From assembly GCA_945787445.1 (NCBI GenBank), contig CALZHT010000006.1, positions 1 through 55,089 of the forward strand: a stretch of 55,089 bases of DNA, in the 5' to 3' direction. Within the stretch, counting starts at the first letter, position 1; each line of letters opens with the position of its first letter. Source of the stretch: an uncultured Desulfobulbaceae bacterium. Its GTDB lineage: Bacteria; Desulfobacterota; Desulfobulbia; Desulfobulbales; CALZHT01. The position numbers and the translations under genes are program-made. The notes under the pieces were generated by a model that was not told where the DNA came from, searched no databases, and saw nothing but the letters and a program-made list of their open reading frames with translations. Shown piece by piece: positions 32,551-42,792 of this stretch.

Positions 32551-33693
32551 TCACCGATTCATCGTCTCGAGAGCTATCCGGGCGGCCCGCTGGGAAGCGC
32601 CTGCACTACCAAACCGGGCGCAGACTTCAGCAATCTCTTTAAGCATTGCAGCCCTGTCTTCACTATTGGTCAGGATATTATGCATGGCCTCATATATTTT
32701 CTCAGTCGTTGCATCATGCTGGAGAAATTCCGGCACCACCTCCCGGCCGGCAACAAGATTTACCAGCGAGGCATACCGCACCTTGATCAGCCGACTCCCG
32801 ATAAAATGAGTGAGGGGAGATACCTTATAGGAAACCACCATCGGCACATTAAGGATAGCAAGTTCCAGGGTCACAGTGCCTGAAGCAGCCATCACCGCCT
32901 CACATGCAGCCATGAGGTCATAGCGGTCCTCTGTTATCACTTTGATATTAAGGCTGCTTTCAACAAGACCGATTTGCGAGAGATCATCCATGGACAGGGT
33001 TGATGCCAATGGCAGCAGGAATACCAGGTTCCGGTCCTCTTCTGCAAGCCGTTGGGCAACTTCCAGAAATATCGGCAATATTTTTGTGACTTCTTTCCTT
33101 CGGCTGCCAGGTAGAATGCCAACTGTTGTTGCATCCTTATTAATCCCATATTTTTCCAAGAAAGTATCTTTTGCCAAGCGGGTCTGGACGGAATCCATAA
33201 GCGGATGGCCGACGAATTCCACCTCCATGCCGTATTCTTTATAAAAATCTTTTTCAAATGGTAAAATAACGGCCATGCGGTCAACCAGTCTGCGGATCTT
33301 TTTCACCCTGCCGCTGCGCCATGCCCAGACCTGAGGGCTTATATAATAAAAAACCGGCACACCAAGACGTTTGGCTTTACCGGCAAGCATGAGATTGAAG
33401 TCTGGGAAATCTATGAGGATCAAAAGATGAGGCGGGTTTTCCTTGAGCCGCGTCTCCAGGATTTTTTTGGCAGCCCGTATATCTGAGATATGACCCAATA
33501 CCTCGGCCAGGCCGACCACTGCCAGTTTCCCAGCATCAAACAGGATATCAACACCTTCCTTTTGCAGGTGCTCTCCGCCGATACCACAGACCGACAGGTC
33601 CGGGACCAGTTCTTTCAAAGCATGAATGAGGTGGGCGCCGTGTAGATCTCCGGAGGCCTCGCCGGCTATGATCATAACCCGGGTTTCAGACAT
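32551..33693 (-). CDS. lpxB: Lipid-A-disaccharide synthase
   Basis: A 380-residue GT19 glycosyltransferase that joins lipid X and UDP-2,3-diacylglucosamine to the lipid A disaccharide at the inner face of the inner membrane. Motifs are IAGEASGDLHGAHLIHAL (N-terminal), YYISPQVWAWRSGRVKKI, VGHPLMDS, GILPGSRRKEV and ASGTVTLELAILNVPMV. Length is normal. The start overlaps the stop of the upstream oxidoreductase gene by 1 bp (TGATG), so they are coupled. Confidence 0.96.
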   Translation of the reverse strand: MSETRVMIIAGEASGDLHGAHLIHALKELVPDLSVCGIGGEHLQKEGVDILFDAGKLAVVGLAEVLGHISDIRAAKKILETRLKENPPHLLILIDFPDFNLMLAGKAKRLGVPVFYYISPQVWAWRSGRVKKIRRLVDRMAVILPFEKDFYKEYGMEVEFVGHPLMDSVQTRLAKDTFLEKYGINKDATTVGILPGSRRKEVTKILPIFLEVAQRLAEEDRNLVFLLPLASTLSMDDLSQIGLVESSLNIKVITEDRYDLMAACEAVMAASGTVTLELAILNVPMVVSYKVSPLTHFIGSRLIKVRYASLVNLVAGREVVPEFLQHDATTEKIYEAMHNILTNSEDRAAMLKEIAEVCARFGSAGASQRAARIALETMNR

Positions 33694-34685
33694 CAGCTTG
33701 AGGTTGAGCCGGCATCATTGCTTTCAAAAAAATGTTTGTGCATTTCCGCGTTCTCTCTGATCTGCGCCATAATATCCAGGGCCATGGCAAGAGCCTGTCG
33801 TCCTTCTTTGCCGGACACCTTCGGGGTTGTGCGGTTTCGTACATTATCCATAAAATCTTTCAATTCGTTCTCAAGGGCATCTTTTTCAATATAGCAGGAG
33901 TGGATAACCTCTTCTTTGGGCAGTCCCATTTCATCTTTTTCTTTGGATTGCTTGATGACCATAAATTCCTTTTTGGCGTAATCGACGGAAATGAAAGAGC
34001 GGGGCTGGAATATCCTGATGCGCCGAATATTGTCTTTGGAAATGCGACTTACCGTTACATTTGCCGTGCAGCCGTTTTCAAATATCAAACGGGCGTTAGC
34101 AATGTCAGTGGTATGGGTCACAACCGGAACACCGACGGTATGGATGGTTTTAAGAGGCGCATTGACAATGCTTAAAATGATATCAATGTCATGGATCATG
34201 AGATCAAGAACCACATCCACATCAATACCTCGATTTTTAAACATATGGATGCGGTGTGATTCAATAAACATAGGTTTTGTCACGTATTGTTCCATGGCGA
34301 GGATGGCTGGATTGAACCGTTCAAGGTGCCCAACCTGGAGCAGCAAATTATTTTTATCCGCCAAATTAATTAATTTATCCGCCTCGACGAGCGTGCTGGT
34401 CATTGGTTTTTCAAGAAGCACATCAACGCCTTTTTCAAGGCAAGCAGCTGCGACCTCATAATGGTTGGTAGTGGGAACAACAACGCTGACAGCCTCAACT
34501 TCGTGCAAAAGTGAATTGAAATCATCAAAAAAACGGACACCGAATTGATCGGCAACCCGTTCACCTGTCTCCATATTTGTGTCGGCAATGCCAACAAAAT
34601 CAACGCCATCCATGGCAGCATATTTTTCAGCATGAAACTTGCCAAGATAACCGACGCCAATTACTCCAACCTTTAAAGTTTTCAT
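33693..34685 (-). CDS. Gfo/Idh/MocA-family NAD(P)-dependent oxidoreductase, coupled to lpxB
   Basis: A 330-residue protein (from Met at 34685) with the Rossmann motif VGVIGVGYLGKFHAEKY, DTNMETG after the second strand, and the family signature LLEKPMTSTLVEA with the catalytic-site Lys. The C-terminal domain begins with HIHMFKNRGIDVDVVLDLMIHD. In Desulfobacterota such an enzyme is often found between the lpxA and lpxB genes of the lipid A cluster, where a UDP-sugar-modifying role is suspected. Here lpxA is not adjacent, but the 1-bp overlap with lpxB fits that context. An ATG at 34754 would add 23 residues outside the fold; neither start has a strong ribosome site. Confidence 0.88.
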   Translation of the reverse strand: MKTLKVGVIGVGYLGKFHAEKYAAMDGVDFVGIADTNMETGERVADQFGVRFFDDFNSLLHEVEAVSVVVPTTNHYEVAAACLEKGVDVLLEKPMTSTLVEADKLINLADKNNLLLQVGHLERFNPAILAMEQYVTKPMFIESHRIHMFKNRGIDVDVVLDLMIHDIDIILSIVNAPLKTIHTVGVPVVTHTTDIANARLIFENGCTANVTVSRISKDNIRRIRIFQPRSFISVDYAKKEFMVIKQSKEKDEMGLPKEEVIHSCYIEKDALENELKDFMDNVRNRTTPKVSGKEGRQALAMALDIMAQIRENAEMHKHFFESNDAGSTSS

Positions 34686-35320
34686 ATATTCAAACCATGG
34701 GTTCTGTTGTCCGACAAAGTAGATCCGGTTAAATGGGATCGCGGAGCGGTTCATTAATGCGCATCCTGGTTAAAAATGGATGTGAAAATACGCAATATTG
34801 AACGAATGGACAACTTATTTTTTAAATTTCAGAAAAAATCTTCCAGAAGGCCTCAAAATACTCTGGAATATCGGATTCCGAATATGATCGTGTGACGCAA
34901 TTGCAATGAAGTGGTATAACATACCGCCAAATTGAAAACAAATTTTTGGTATGAGTTCGATGAACTCGTAAAAATAACGATTTGTCTGCTATGCGGACAC
35001 GTTAACCTCTTTGATTTCATGCAATGAAAGGGGCGGTAAGTTCAGCCGGGGTTTCTTATAAAGCTGTTGCCGGTTCATCAATGTATTATCCCCCAAGAGG
35101 AATTCTTCGCTCGCGCTCAGGGCACGTGGCAACTCGTTGAAACTAGATGGCACGTTAACCGTTTTCCCGACTTTTTGCGGGATCATCAAGTTCGTGCATT
35201 TATCTCTATTCAATTTGTCATTTCAATATGTTATGCTAATATAATTGTCATTTGGCTACCCATCTCAGGCGTGCGTGTGCAATGGCCTGTATACCATAAA
35301 AACTACCCGGAGAAGAAAAT
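34686..35320. other. Intergenic region of divergent genes, holding repeats
   Basis: About 630 bp between the oxidoreductase (minus) and the NSS transporter (plus). GATGAACTCGTAAAAATAAC around 34960 resembles the hairpin sequence at 43408-43436, and a dispersed repeat copy lies at 35147-35188. No conserved protein frame was found. Confidence 0.45.
35147..35188 (+). repeat. Dispersed repeat copy (GGCACGTTAACCG family)
   Basis: ATGGCACGTTAACCG, TTTTCCCGACTTTTTGCGGG and ATCATCA. It is the fullest copy of the family found at 20299-20340, 43661-43700 and 45056-45092 (inverted). It is preceded by GAAACTAG, as is the copy at 43661. Confidence 0.8.
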
Positions 35321-36877
35321 ATGCCCGAAGCGAGAAGCAGTTGGAAGTCAAATATTGGATTCCTCCTGGCCGCCATTGGATCGGCTATCGGCCTCGGTAA
35401 TGTATGGCGATTTAGTTATATGGCCCATGAACATGGCGGTGGCGCCTTTCTGATTCCTTACCTTGTTGCCTTACTCCTGGCCGGTGTTCCCATCATGCTG
35501 CTGGAATATGGTCTCGGCCATATGGAAAAAGGCTCATCACCACTGAGTCTTGCCAGAATCGGCGCAAAACATGAATGGCTGGGGTGGTGGATGCCTGTTG
35601 TGGCCATGTTCGGTATCATGCTCTTTTATTCCGTGGTGATCGGCTGGTGTGTGAACTATCTCTTCTTCTCCTTTACGCTTTCATGGGGTGCTGATACACA
35701 GACCTTCTTCTTCAGTAATTTTTTACAACTTTCAGACTCTGCGGCACATTTAGGCGGTATTCGCGTGCCGATAGCCTTTGCTACCCTGTTGGTATGGGTT
35801 CTCTGCTGGCTTATCTGCTTCCGGGATATCCGGCACGGCATAGAACGGGCAAGTATGATTTTTATGCCGGCCCTTTTTCTGCTTACCATCATAATTGTTG
35901 TCTGGACCGTTAACCTTGATGGTGCTGCGGATGCCATAAAAAATCACTACCTGCATGCCGACTGGTCAAAAATAAACCTTTTTGCATCTGATCCCGAGGC
36001 GCGCATGAAAGCAGGAAAAGTTTGGGCTGCTGCTTTTGGTCAGATTTTTTTCACGCTCTCACTGGGCTTCGGCATTATGATAACCTATGCCAGCTATTTG
36101 CCTGAAAAAAGCAATATTGCCAGAAACGCCGTTATCACCACCATAGTTAACTGCCTTTTTTCTTTTATTGCCGGCTTTGCCGTATTCGGCATTGTCGGAT
36201 TCATGGCCCACAGCCAAAACGTTCCCTTTGGCGAAGCAATAAAAGGAGGGCCTCAGCTCGCTTTTGTCGTCTACCCCAAAGCCATATCAATGCTGCCAAG
36301 CATGAATGTTCTTTTTGGCATCCTTTTCTTTCTGATGCTTGTCATTGCAGGTCTCACCTCGGGAGTATCCTTGATCGAGGCCTTTGCCTGTTCCCTTACC
36401 GATAAATTTGACTGGTCCCGCCGGCGGGTTGTTACAGTTATCTGTATTATCGGCTTTCTGGGCAGCATTATCTTCACCACACGCGCAGGGCTGTATCTTC
36501 TGGATATCGCCGACCATTTTATCACCAATTACGGGTTGGTTCTCGGCGGCCTGCTTGAATGCATTATAGCAGGCTGGATTGTAAAAGCTGTAATACTCAG
36601 GAAGTACATCAGCAGTCAAGGGTCAAAAGTCCCTGTAATATGGGATTTCTTCATCAAATTCACTACCCCTGCCATACTCCTTTATCTTCTTTATATTTCC
36701 TTGGCCGACGACCTGAAAAACAACTATAGCGACTATCCCACTGATCAACTGATACTGTTCGGCGGCGGGTGGCTGCTGATCTGCCTCATTGTCGCACTGG
36801 CTTTTGCTTTCAGTCCCTGGAAACCGGAGAAACTGAAACGACGACACTTACCTGAGGAGGATGAACTGCTGGTGTAA
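35321..36877 (+). CDS. Sodium-dependent transporter of the NSS/SNF family
   Basis: A 518-residue protein with about 12 transmembrane helices. It begins WKSNIGFLLAAIGSAIGLGN then VWRFSYMAHEHGGGAFLIPY, the unwound TM1 region that binds Na+ and substrate in LeuT-type transporters. TM6 (FFTLSLGFGIMITYASYLP) and TM8 (GLTSGVSLIEAF) are recognisable. It imports an amino acid or similar solute with Na+; the substrate is unknown. The stop overlaps the start of the AsmA-like gene by 1 bp. Confidence 0.93.
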   Translation: MPEARSSWKSNIGFLLAAIGSAIGLGNVWRFSYMAHEHGGGAFLIPYLVALLLAGVPIMLLEYGLGHMEKGSSPLSLARIGAKHEWLGWWMPVVAMFGIMLFYSVVIGWCVNYLFFSFTLSWGADTQTFFFSNFLQLSDSAAHLGGIRVPIAFATLLVWVLCWLICFRDIRHGIERASMIFMPALFLLTIIIVVWTVNLDGAADAIKNHYLHADWSKINLFASDPEARMKAGKVWAAAFGQIFFTLSLGFGIMITYASYLPEKSNIARNAVITTIVNCLFSFIAGFAVFGIVGFMAHSQNVPFGEAIKGGPQLAFVVYPKAISMLPSMNVLFGILFFLMLVIAGLTSGVSLIEAFACSLTDKFDWSRRRVVTVICIIGFLGSIIFTTRAGLYLLDIADHFITNYGLVLGGLLECIIAGWIVKAVILRKYISSQGSKVPVIWDFFIKFTTPAILLYLLYISLADDLKNNYSDYPTDQLILFGGGWLLICLIVALAFAFSPWKPEKLKRRHLPEEDELLV

Positions 36878-39800
36878 TGAATGTAAAAACCTTTCTTAAA
36901 CTTCTTTTTGTCTTTGTACTGATTGTGGCGGCAGGCCTAATAGTATTAAGTCCGAAACTACTCGAACTCGATAAGATTCAGACGAAAATTATTGCAAAAA
37001 TTGAGAAAGATTTTTCAAGTACAACCTCAATTAGCAAGGCTGATTGGCACTGGTTACCGTTTCCTTATTTGTCAATTAAAGATTTGCACCTGCGAAATAA
37101 CTATATAGATTTGCAGGCGCCGGAGCTCCACGTTCATCCTTTTTGGAAATCGATTGTCCGACGAAATGTTACCATAGGCAGAATTCAGTTTGTTTCCCCG
37201 AAGATTCATCTTAAGGCACCATCCCCGGCTCAATCGCCTCCCCAAAAAAGGACAATTCCCAGGACAAGCATGGTTCTTGATAATGCAACAATACTCGTTG
37301 AAATGCCGGGGCTGCCGCAATTCATAAACTCGCAGGTTTTTAGATTTACCGAAGTTGACTCAGAGATTGTCACCACACCTGAAAAAATCAAATATACCTT
37401 CCGCGGCACCACAACTTTCAGCCAGCAGATTATCTCCAAGGGCACGTACGATATTTCGCAACACAGCTATGACCTGGATATTGGCTGCAGCATGTTGGAA
37501 ATCGAAAAATTTCTGTCCCCATCCGGAAACGGACCCTTCACCCCTCTAACCTCACAATGCAATGCAACGGGGCATATTAAAGGAAACGGCCTTGAAACAG
37601 TATCTGCAGAATTCAAAGGGGATTTTCCCTCCTTCAATGTAGCTTTTCAGGACCGGAATCTGGCGCTCAAAACAGGACATGCAGATTTTTCCTTTCTCAA
37701 GGATAAAAAAGACTTCTTGATCAATATAAAACAGCTGGTCTTTGACTATCCCGGACTCATTCTCAAAGGAGTGATAGCCAGAAATCTACCGGCCCACGAA
37801 AAAAAAGAACACCCGGCAGATGAAGCTGTTTGGAAAATAGACCTTGAGGGAACAAACCTTGATGTAACATCCATTCGGGAAGGTGTTCAAGCTCTCTGGT
37901 ATGACCATCCCGTTGCCGAGAAGGTATGCGACATTGTCCTCGCCGGCAAAGCTAAACACGCAGCGTATTCCTTTAAAGGAAAGGTCTCTGATTTCAAGGA
38001 TGTTGAGAACATGTATCTTACCGTGGAGGTGGACACTTCCACTATCATGGTTCCAAAGGCGGACCTCCACCTTACCAAAGCAAAAGGACCCATAAAAATT
38101 GTTGACGGCTATCTCTCCGGCGATGGCCTTAGTGGTTGGCTCAATGAAAGTTATGGATACAATTGTCAGCTTCTTGTCGGTCTAACGGACAACCATAGAG
38201 ATTTCAATCTTGGTCTTGACATTGAGGGCGATGTGGCTGAATTACCTCCCATTCTCAACCGTCTGGTCAACCATGCTGGTTTTCGCCATGAACTAGGAAG
38301 GTTTTCGAGTGTCAGCGGCAGGGTTAAGGGAAACTTGAAACTGGGTGATAGAATAGATCATCTCCTGGCAGAGGTTGATGTAAAAGAGATGAGAGCCGGG
38401 GCGAAATACAATCGGCTATCCTGGCCCCTTGCCGTCATGGGCGGGACCCTGCAAGTCCTGCCACACGAGGTAAAATGGCAAAATGTAAAAGGTACCGCCG
38501 GACCAAATACCATCCTCAATTCAAGCGGCAACGTATCGTGGCACAACCAGGCTCTGATTGACATAAATACCCTTGACGCCCTGATCGATTCTACCTCTTT
38601 CCATGCAGAATTGACCGGAGCAAATTATACAACTCCAAAGCCCCCCCCAAAAAAACCGTCATGGCGGTTGAACGCCAATGACATGGTACCGCGGACTGTT
38701 CCCAAAGTCCTGACATCCATCGAAGGCCCCATTGAAATCCGCAATGCACAGGTCCATGGAAAAGGAGCCAAACCCAAAGAATGGGACTACTCCATGGATA
38801 TACATCTCAACGGTGTAACCTGGAAAACACCCCTTCTTCCGGCACCAGTCCTGACTGTCAGTGCAAGCGGCGCCATCAATAACCATGGCATAACTCTTGA
38901 TGAGAGTAATTCATGGTTTCTGGAACAGCCTGTGCAAATTAAGGGCGATTTCAACCATAGCAACTTTGACCATTGGCATGGCTGGCTGAATATCGACAGT
39001 ACCATGCTTGAAAAAGCATCACACTGGGTGAAGGAAAAAGGCTGGGTGCCTGAAGAATACTTTCCCAAACTGCCATGTCGGCTCAATGAATTCAAAATTA
39101 CCTGGGATTCCCACAATATTTGGATTAAGGGTGGTGTTTTATCAGGTATCACAGGCTCTGATGTAGCACAAGTCAATCTGGACCTCAAATATGGCAAAGA
39201 GCTGCTCAACATAAAAAAACTTGAATTTATCTCGGCAACAAGGGAGAGGGGAAAACTCGCTCTTAATCTGACGAAAACAAAACCTGCGGCTTTTTATTTC
39301 ATCTGGGATGGCGATTTGAGCGAATCAACCCTTGATGCACTCCTCAACACCAATACGTTGCTCAATGGTCATCTGCACGGCAAATATGCGATCAATATCA
39401 AGAAAAAATCTCAAAAGCCTCTTTTTGAAGGAGCCATATCACTCAAAGATATGTCCCGTTTTTGGGGTTTGGACCTGCAACCTGTAACCATCAATGAGCT
39501 GGAACTTTCCGGACATAATGGCTATAACGATTTTAAAAAACTCAATTTTTCTTTCATGGGTGAGCATGCTGATGCAAGCGGCACTGTGCATAACGGCGCA
39601 GAGAATCTGGGGCTGGATCTCACCCTCTCTTCCCAGGAAATATCCAATGAAACAGTTGCCCGGTTCCTTGATTATCTTAAACAGCAGCTAGAAAAATGGT
39701 CCGTTTCCATGAGCAAAGAACCAGGCACTACTGACAAAAAAGCTATTCAACTGAACGGTATTGTTAAATTCCGCGCTGAAAAATTCCATCTCAAACCAGA

Positions 39801-40635
39801 TCCGACCAAACCTCATGGCCGCAAAGGACTCACCCAGATCTATACTCCCCTGGCAGGCTTTATCAAGTTTTCCTCCCTTGACCAGATAGCCGCCACTATT
39901 ACCCAAACATCACTCTGTGGCATTCCTCTTAACGGGATGTGGTATTCCGATGATGCCCTTGGCCCGAAAAGTCTGCGTATGTGGACTGATCTCCAAACCC
40001 CTCCGAAATTCCAGGAGATACTCCCCTGTCTTGGCTCCAAACAAAGCCTCATTGAAGGGGATGTGCTTCTTGATGTTAATTTTGAAGGGAACAAAAATAC
40101 CTGGCTGTCCGGTCATGCTAACATTTATTCGAAAAAAGGCTACATTCACCGTCTGGCCCTCCTTTCAAAAATATTTAGTGTTATCAACATTACGGACCTG
40201 TTCAAGGAAACCGGTCTGCAGGATGCTGCCACCGAAGGATTTGCCTATTCAAGCATAGAAATTGAAACACAGGTGGAAGACAACAATTTGATCATTAACA
40301 AGGCAGTCATCCGTGGAGACGGCTTAAATCTCTTTGCACGCGGAAAAATGGACTTGAAAAACTATAATGCCGATATAACCATCCTTATTTCGCCCTTTAA
40401 AAGCCTTGATGCCATCGTCACCAAGGTCCCGATTGTTGGCAGGGTAATAGGTGGCGAAAATGCCACCATCATTACAATTCCAGTGTCTATTACCGGCAAT
40501 ATCCGGGATCCGCAGGTAAAAATCCTCAAGGCGAGCGCAGTGGGCGAAGGCATAATCAATCTCGTCAACGATATAATAAGGTTGCCGTACTTTATAATCG
40601 AACCCATCTTGCCCAAGGCAAATAATAATTCGTAA
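36877..40635 (+). CDS. Large AsmA-like (YhdP/TamB-type) inner-membrane-anchored protein
   Basis: A 1252-residue protein with one N-terminal membrane anchor (about residues 5-26, LKLLFVFVLIVAAGLIVLSP) and a very long beta-rich periplasmic body. The C-terminal part (about 1080-1240) has GHANIYSKKGYIHRLALLSKIFSVINI, DLKNYNADITILISPFKSLDAIV, VPIVGRVIGG and ITGNIRDPQVKIL. This is the conserved AsmA C-terminal pattern. YhdP, TamB and AsmA act as bridge-like proteins that help phospholipids move to the outer membrane; that role is inferred here. It is translationally coupled to the NSS transporter upstream (1-bp overlap), though the pairing has no obvious logic. An MscS gene follows 118 bp later. 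Confidence 0.85.
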   Translation: MNVKTFLKLLFVFVLIVAAGLIVLSPKLLELDKIQTKIIAKIEKDFSSTTSISKADWHWLPFPYLSIKDLHLRNNYIDLQAPELHVHPFWKSIVRRNVTIGRIQFVSPKIHLKAPSPAQSPPQKRTIPRTSMVLDNATILVEMPGLPQFINSQVFRFTEVDSEIVTTPEKIKYTFRGTTTFSQQIISKGTYDISQHSYDLDIGCSMLEIEKFLSPSGNGPFTPLTSQCNATGHIKGNGLETVSAEFKGDFPSFNVAFQDRNLALKTGHADFSFLKDKKDFLINIKQLVFDYPGLILKGVIARNLPAHEKKEHPADEAVWKIDLEGTNLDVTSIREGVQALWYDHPVAEKVCDIVLAGKAKHAAYSFKGKVSDFKDVENMYLTVEVDTSTIMVPKADLHLTKAKGPIKIVDGYLSGDGLSGWLNESYGYNCQLLVGLTDNHRDFNLGLDIEGDVAELPPILNRLVNHAGFRHELGRFSSVSGRVKGNLKLGDRIDHLLAEVDVKEMRAGAKYNRLSWPLAVMGGTLQVLPHEVKWQNVKGTAGPNTILNSSGNVSWHNQALIDINTLDALIDSTSFHAELTGANYTTPKPPPKKPSWRLNANDMVPRTVPKVLTSIEGPIEIRNAQVHGKGAKPKEWDYSMDIHLNGVTWKTPLLPAPVLTVSASGAINNHGITLDESNSWFLEQPVQIKGDFNHSNFDHWHGWLNIDSTMLEKASHWVKEKGWVPEEYFPKLPCRLNEFKITWDSHNIWIKGGVLSGITGSDVAQVNLDLKYGKELLNIKKLEFISATRERGKLALNLTKTKPAAFYFIWDGDLSESTLDALLNTNTLLNGHLHGKYAINIKKKSQKPLFEGAISLKDMSRFWGLDLQPVTINELELSGHNGYNDFKKLNFSFMGEHADASGTVHNGAENLGLDLTLSSQEISNETVARFLDYLKQQLEKWSVSMSKEPGTTDKKAIQLNGIVKFRAEKFHLKPDPTKPHGRKGLTQIYTPLAGFIKFSSLDQIAATITQTSLCGIPLNGMWYSDDALGPKSLRMWTDLQTPPKFQEILPCLGSKQSLIEGDVLLDVNFEGNKNTWLSGHANIYSKKGYIHRLALLSKIFSVINITDLFKETGLQDAATEGFAYSSIEIETQVEDNNLIINKAVIRGDGLNLFARGKMDLKNYNADITILISPFKSLDAIVTKVPIVGRVIGGENATIITIPVSITGNIRDPQVKILKASAVGEGIINLVNDIIRLPYFIIEPILPKANNNS

Positions 40636-40753
40636 TGAGTTCCCGGTATTTTTCCATTGACAAAAGCTGAGCTCAAGAGTAGTGAACCAGACAACAAAAT
40701 TGACATTCATGTCCATCAATGAAAAGTGTGCCTTTTTTTTATGGTAACCAAGT

Positions 40754-41863
40754 ATGAATTTCGCCAATATTATTGATTATTTTGACCACGTCCAGATACT
40801 GCAACAAAACGTTCTATTAAAACGGCTGGTCATCATTGCTATTTATGCCATATTGAGCAAAATTGCCGATATCTTCATCGACCGAGTTTTCAAAAAAATC
40901 GCTAGCCGAACAAAAATAAGCTTTGACGATCAGCTAATCTCCCTTGTCCATGCCCCTATTTGCTGGACCATATTCTGGCTCGGCATTCTGCATGCACTGG
41001 CCATACAACCACCATTGCAGGATCCCTGGCAGACCGTTCTACCGCCTCTTGCCAAGAGCGCCATTCTGCTGGCCTGGCTTATCTCCCTGATCCGTGGATT
41101 CAATCTAGCCATTGAAAACAATCAGGCCAAAATCATTGCCCAAGGAAAAATAGGCGCCGATCTTTTTCTCCTGCTCAAGAATCTGCTCAGGGTAGTGGCT
41201 ATAGTTGCTGGCCTTCTCTGGTTGCTGGCCATCTGGAAAATCAACCTGACCCCCTTGTTTGCCTCAGCCGGAATCGCCGGCATAGCCGTAGCCTTGGCGG
41301 CCAAAGACACCCTGGCTAATTTTTTCGGAGGCATTAGTATCTTTATGGACAAAACCTTCAAGGCAGGTGACTACATCATTCTTGACGGCAACGAGCGTGG
41401 TGAAGTAGTCGAGATCGGCATCCGATCAACCCGCATCAAAACCAGGGATGATGTATTGATTACTATCCCGAACTCAATAATCGCCAACTCCAAAATCGTC
41501 AACGAAAGCGCGCCGGTGCCCAGTTTTCGTATACGCGTGCCAGTGGGAGTGGCATATGGTACTGACCTGGAAAAAGTGGAACAAATACTGCTCAAGGTAG
41601 CGTCAGAAAATCCTAATGTTGCAGCAAATCCGATACCTCGGGCAAGAGTCCGCACTTTTGACAATTCTTCGGTTAATTTTGAACTTTTGCTCTGGGTAGC
41701 AGATCCCAGTGTGAAAGGACTGGAAACACATAAACTTCTCAAAGCAATTTATCTCGCCTTTGCTGAAAATAACATTGTCATTCCATTCCCGCAGACCGAT
41801 GTCCATCTCCATACAACAAATGAGCCATCACCGCAAAATGATGCGGAGTCCAACCTAACGTAA
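40754..41863 (+). CDS. Small-conductance mechanosensitive channel (MscS family)
   Basis: A 369-residue channel with four predicted transmembrane segments. The pore helix with the Gly/Ala pattern is ASAGIAGIAVALAAKDTLAN, and the beta domain follows (FFGGISIFMDKTFKAGDYI, ERGEVVEIGIRSTRIKTRDD, ITIPNSIIANSKIVN). The C-terminal domain ends with FPFPQTDVHLH-like IVIPFPQTDVHL. It opens under membrane tension to release osmolytes. The longer-than-minimal N-terminus (about 80 extra residues with two more helices) is typical of YnaI/YbdG-like forms. metF follows after 17 bp, probably one transcript. Confidence 0.93.
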   Translation: MNFANIIDYFDHVQILQQNVLLKRLVIIAIYAILSKIADIFIDRVFKKIASRTKISFDDQLISLVHAPICWTIFWLGILHALAIQPPLQDPWQTVLPPLAKSAILLAWLISLIRGFNLAIENNQAKIIAQGKIGADLFLLLKNLLRVVAIVAGLLWLLAIWKINLTPLFASAGIAGIAVALAAKDTLANFFGGISIFMDKTFKAGDYIILDGNERGEVVEIGIRSTRIKTRDDVLITIPNSIIANSKIVNESAPVPSFRIRVPVGVAYGTDLEKVEQILLKVASENPNVAANPIPRARVRTFDNSSVNFELLLWVADPSVKGLETHKLLKAIYLAFAENNIVIPFPQTDVHLHTTNEPSPQNDAESNLT

Positions 41864-41880
41864 CCAACAGGAGTAAAGTA

Positions 41881-42771
41881 ATGCTTGTTAAAGATATCAT
41901 CACCAAAAACAAAATATCCTTCAGCTATGAGTTTTTCCCGCCAAAACACGATGAAGACTGGGAGCTGCTCTTTGAAACCATTACTGATCTCATGCCTTTT
42001 AAGCCTGCTTATGTGAGCGTTACTTATGGTGCGGGCGGAACCACCAGGGACCGCACTCACAAGCTTGTTGTCCGGATCCAGGAAGAGACTGACCTTACCG
42101 TGGTATCCCATCTTACCTGCGTCGGCTCAACTAAAGAAGAAATCAGAGGTATCCTTGAAACCTACTCTGCCCATGGAGTGGAAAACATTCTCGCCTTACG
42201 GGGAGATCCGCCAAAGGGGCAAGATACATGGGTGCAGACCGAAGACGGCTTCCTCTATGCTGCGGATTTAGTTTCTTATATAAAGAAGAATTTTCCGCAC
42301 ATGGGAATCGGTGTGGCAGGTTTCCCGGAGGGACACCCGGAAACCCCTAACCGGCTCAAAGAGATTGATTACTTAAAGGCAAAAGTGGATTCCGGGGCTG
42401 ACTATATCGTTTCCCAGCTCTTTTTTGAAAACCGTGATTTCTATGATTTCCGTGAGCGTTGCCAGTTAGCTGGCATTCACGTACCAATCATCGCTGGCAT
42501 CATGCCCATCACTACCAAACACGGGATGATCCGCATGGCGGAACTGGCGGCCGGCGCCCGAATGCCGGCTCGCCTTTTAAAAGCCATAAACCGGGCAACC
42601 AGCGACAAATATGTTGAAAAAGTAGGCGTCCACTGGGCAACGGAACAGGTGCGCGACCTCATCGACAACAACGTGAAAGGCATCCACTTTTATACCCTAA
42701 ATAAGGCTAGGGCAACGCTCAAAATCTATGATTCCCTGGGGGTCACTGATTCGGCCCAGCTCATCACCTGA
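41881..42771 (+). CDS. metF: 5,10-Methylenetetrahydrofolate reductase
   Basis: A 296-residue FAD-containing TIM-barrel enzyme that reduces methylene-THF to methyl-THF for methionine synthesis and, in some anaerobes, the methyl branch of the Wood-Ljungdahl pathway. FSYEFFPPKHDEDW is the N-terminal signature. VSVTYGAGGTTRDRT, HLTCVGST, LALRGDPPKG and DYIVSQLFFEN carry the catalytic Glu/Asp and FAD contacts. Length is normal. AGGAG lies 10 bp before the start. Confidence 0.96.
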   Translation: MLVKDIITKNKISFSYEFFPPKHDEDWELLFETITDLMPFKPAYVSVTYGAGGTTRDRTHKLVVRIQEETDLTVVSHLTCVGSTKEEIRGILETYSAHGVENILALRGDPPKGQDTWVQTEDGFLYAADLVSYIKKNFPHMGIGVAGFPEGHPETPNRLKEIDYLKAKVDSGADYIVSQLFFENRDFYDFRERCQLAGIHVPIIAGIMPITTKHGMIRMAELAAGARMPARLLKAINRATSDKYVEKVGVHWATEQVRDLIDNNVKGIHFYTLNKARATLKIYDSLGVTDSAQLIT

Positions 42772-42792
42772 AATTTTTTTAATATAATCAGA

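Noticed and set aside
35067-35453. 128-residue plus-strand frame before the NSS transporter
   Set aside because: It reads through the GGCACGTTAACCG repeat and then overlaps the transporter in another frame. The peptide WHVNRFPDFL recurs at 43.7 kb only because the repeat does.
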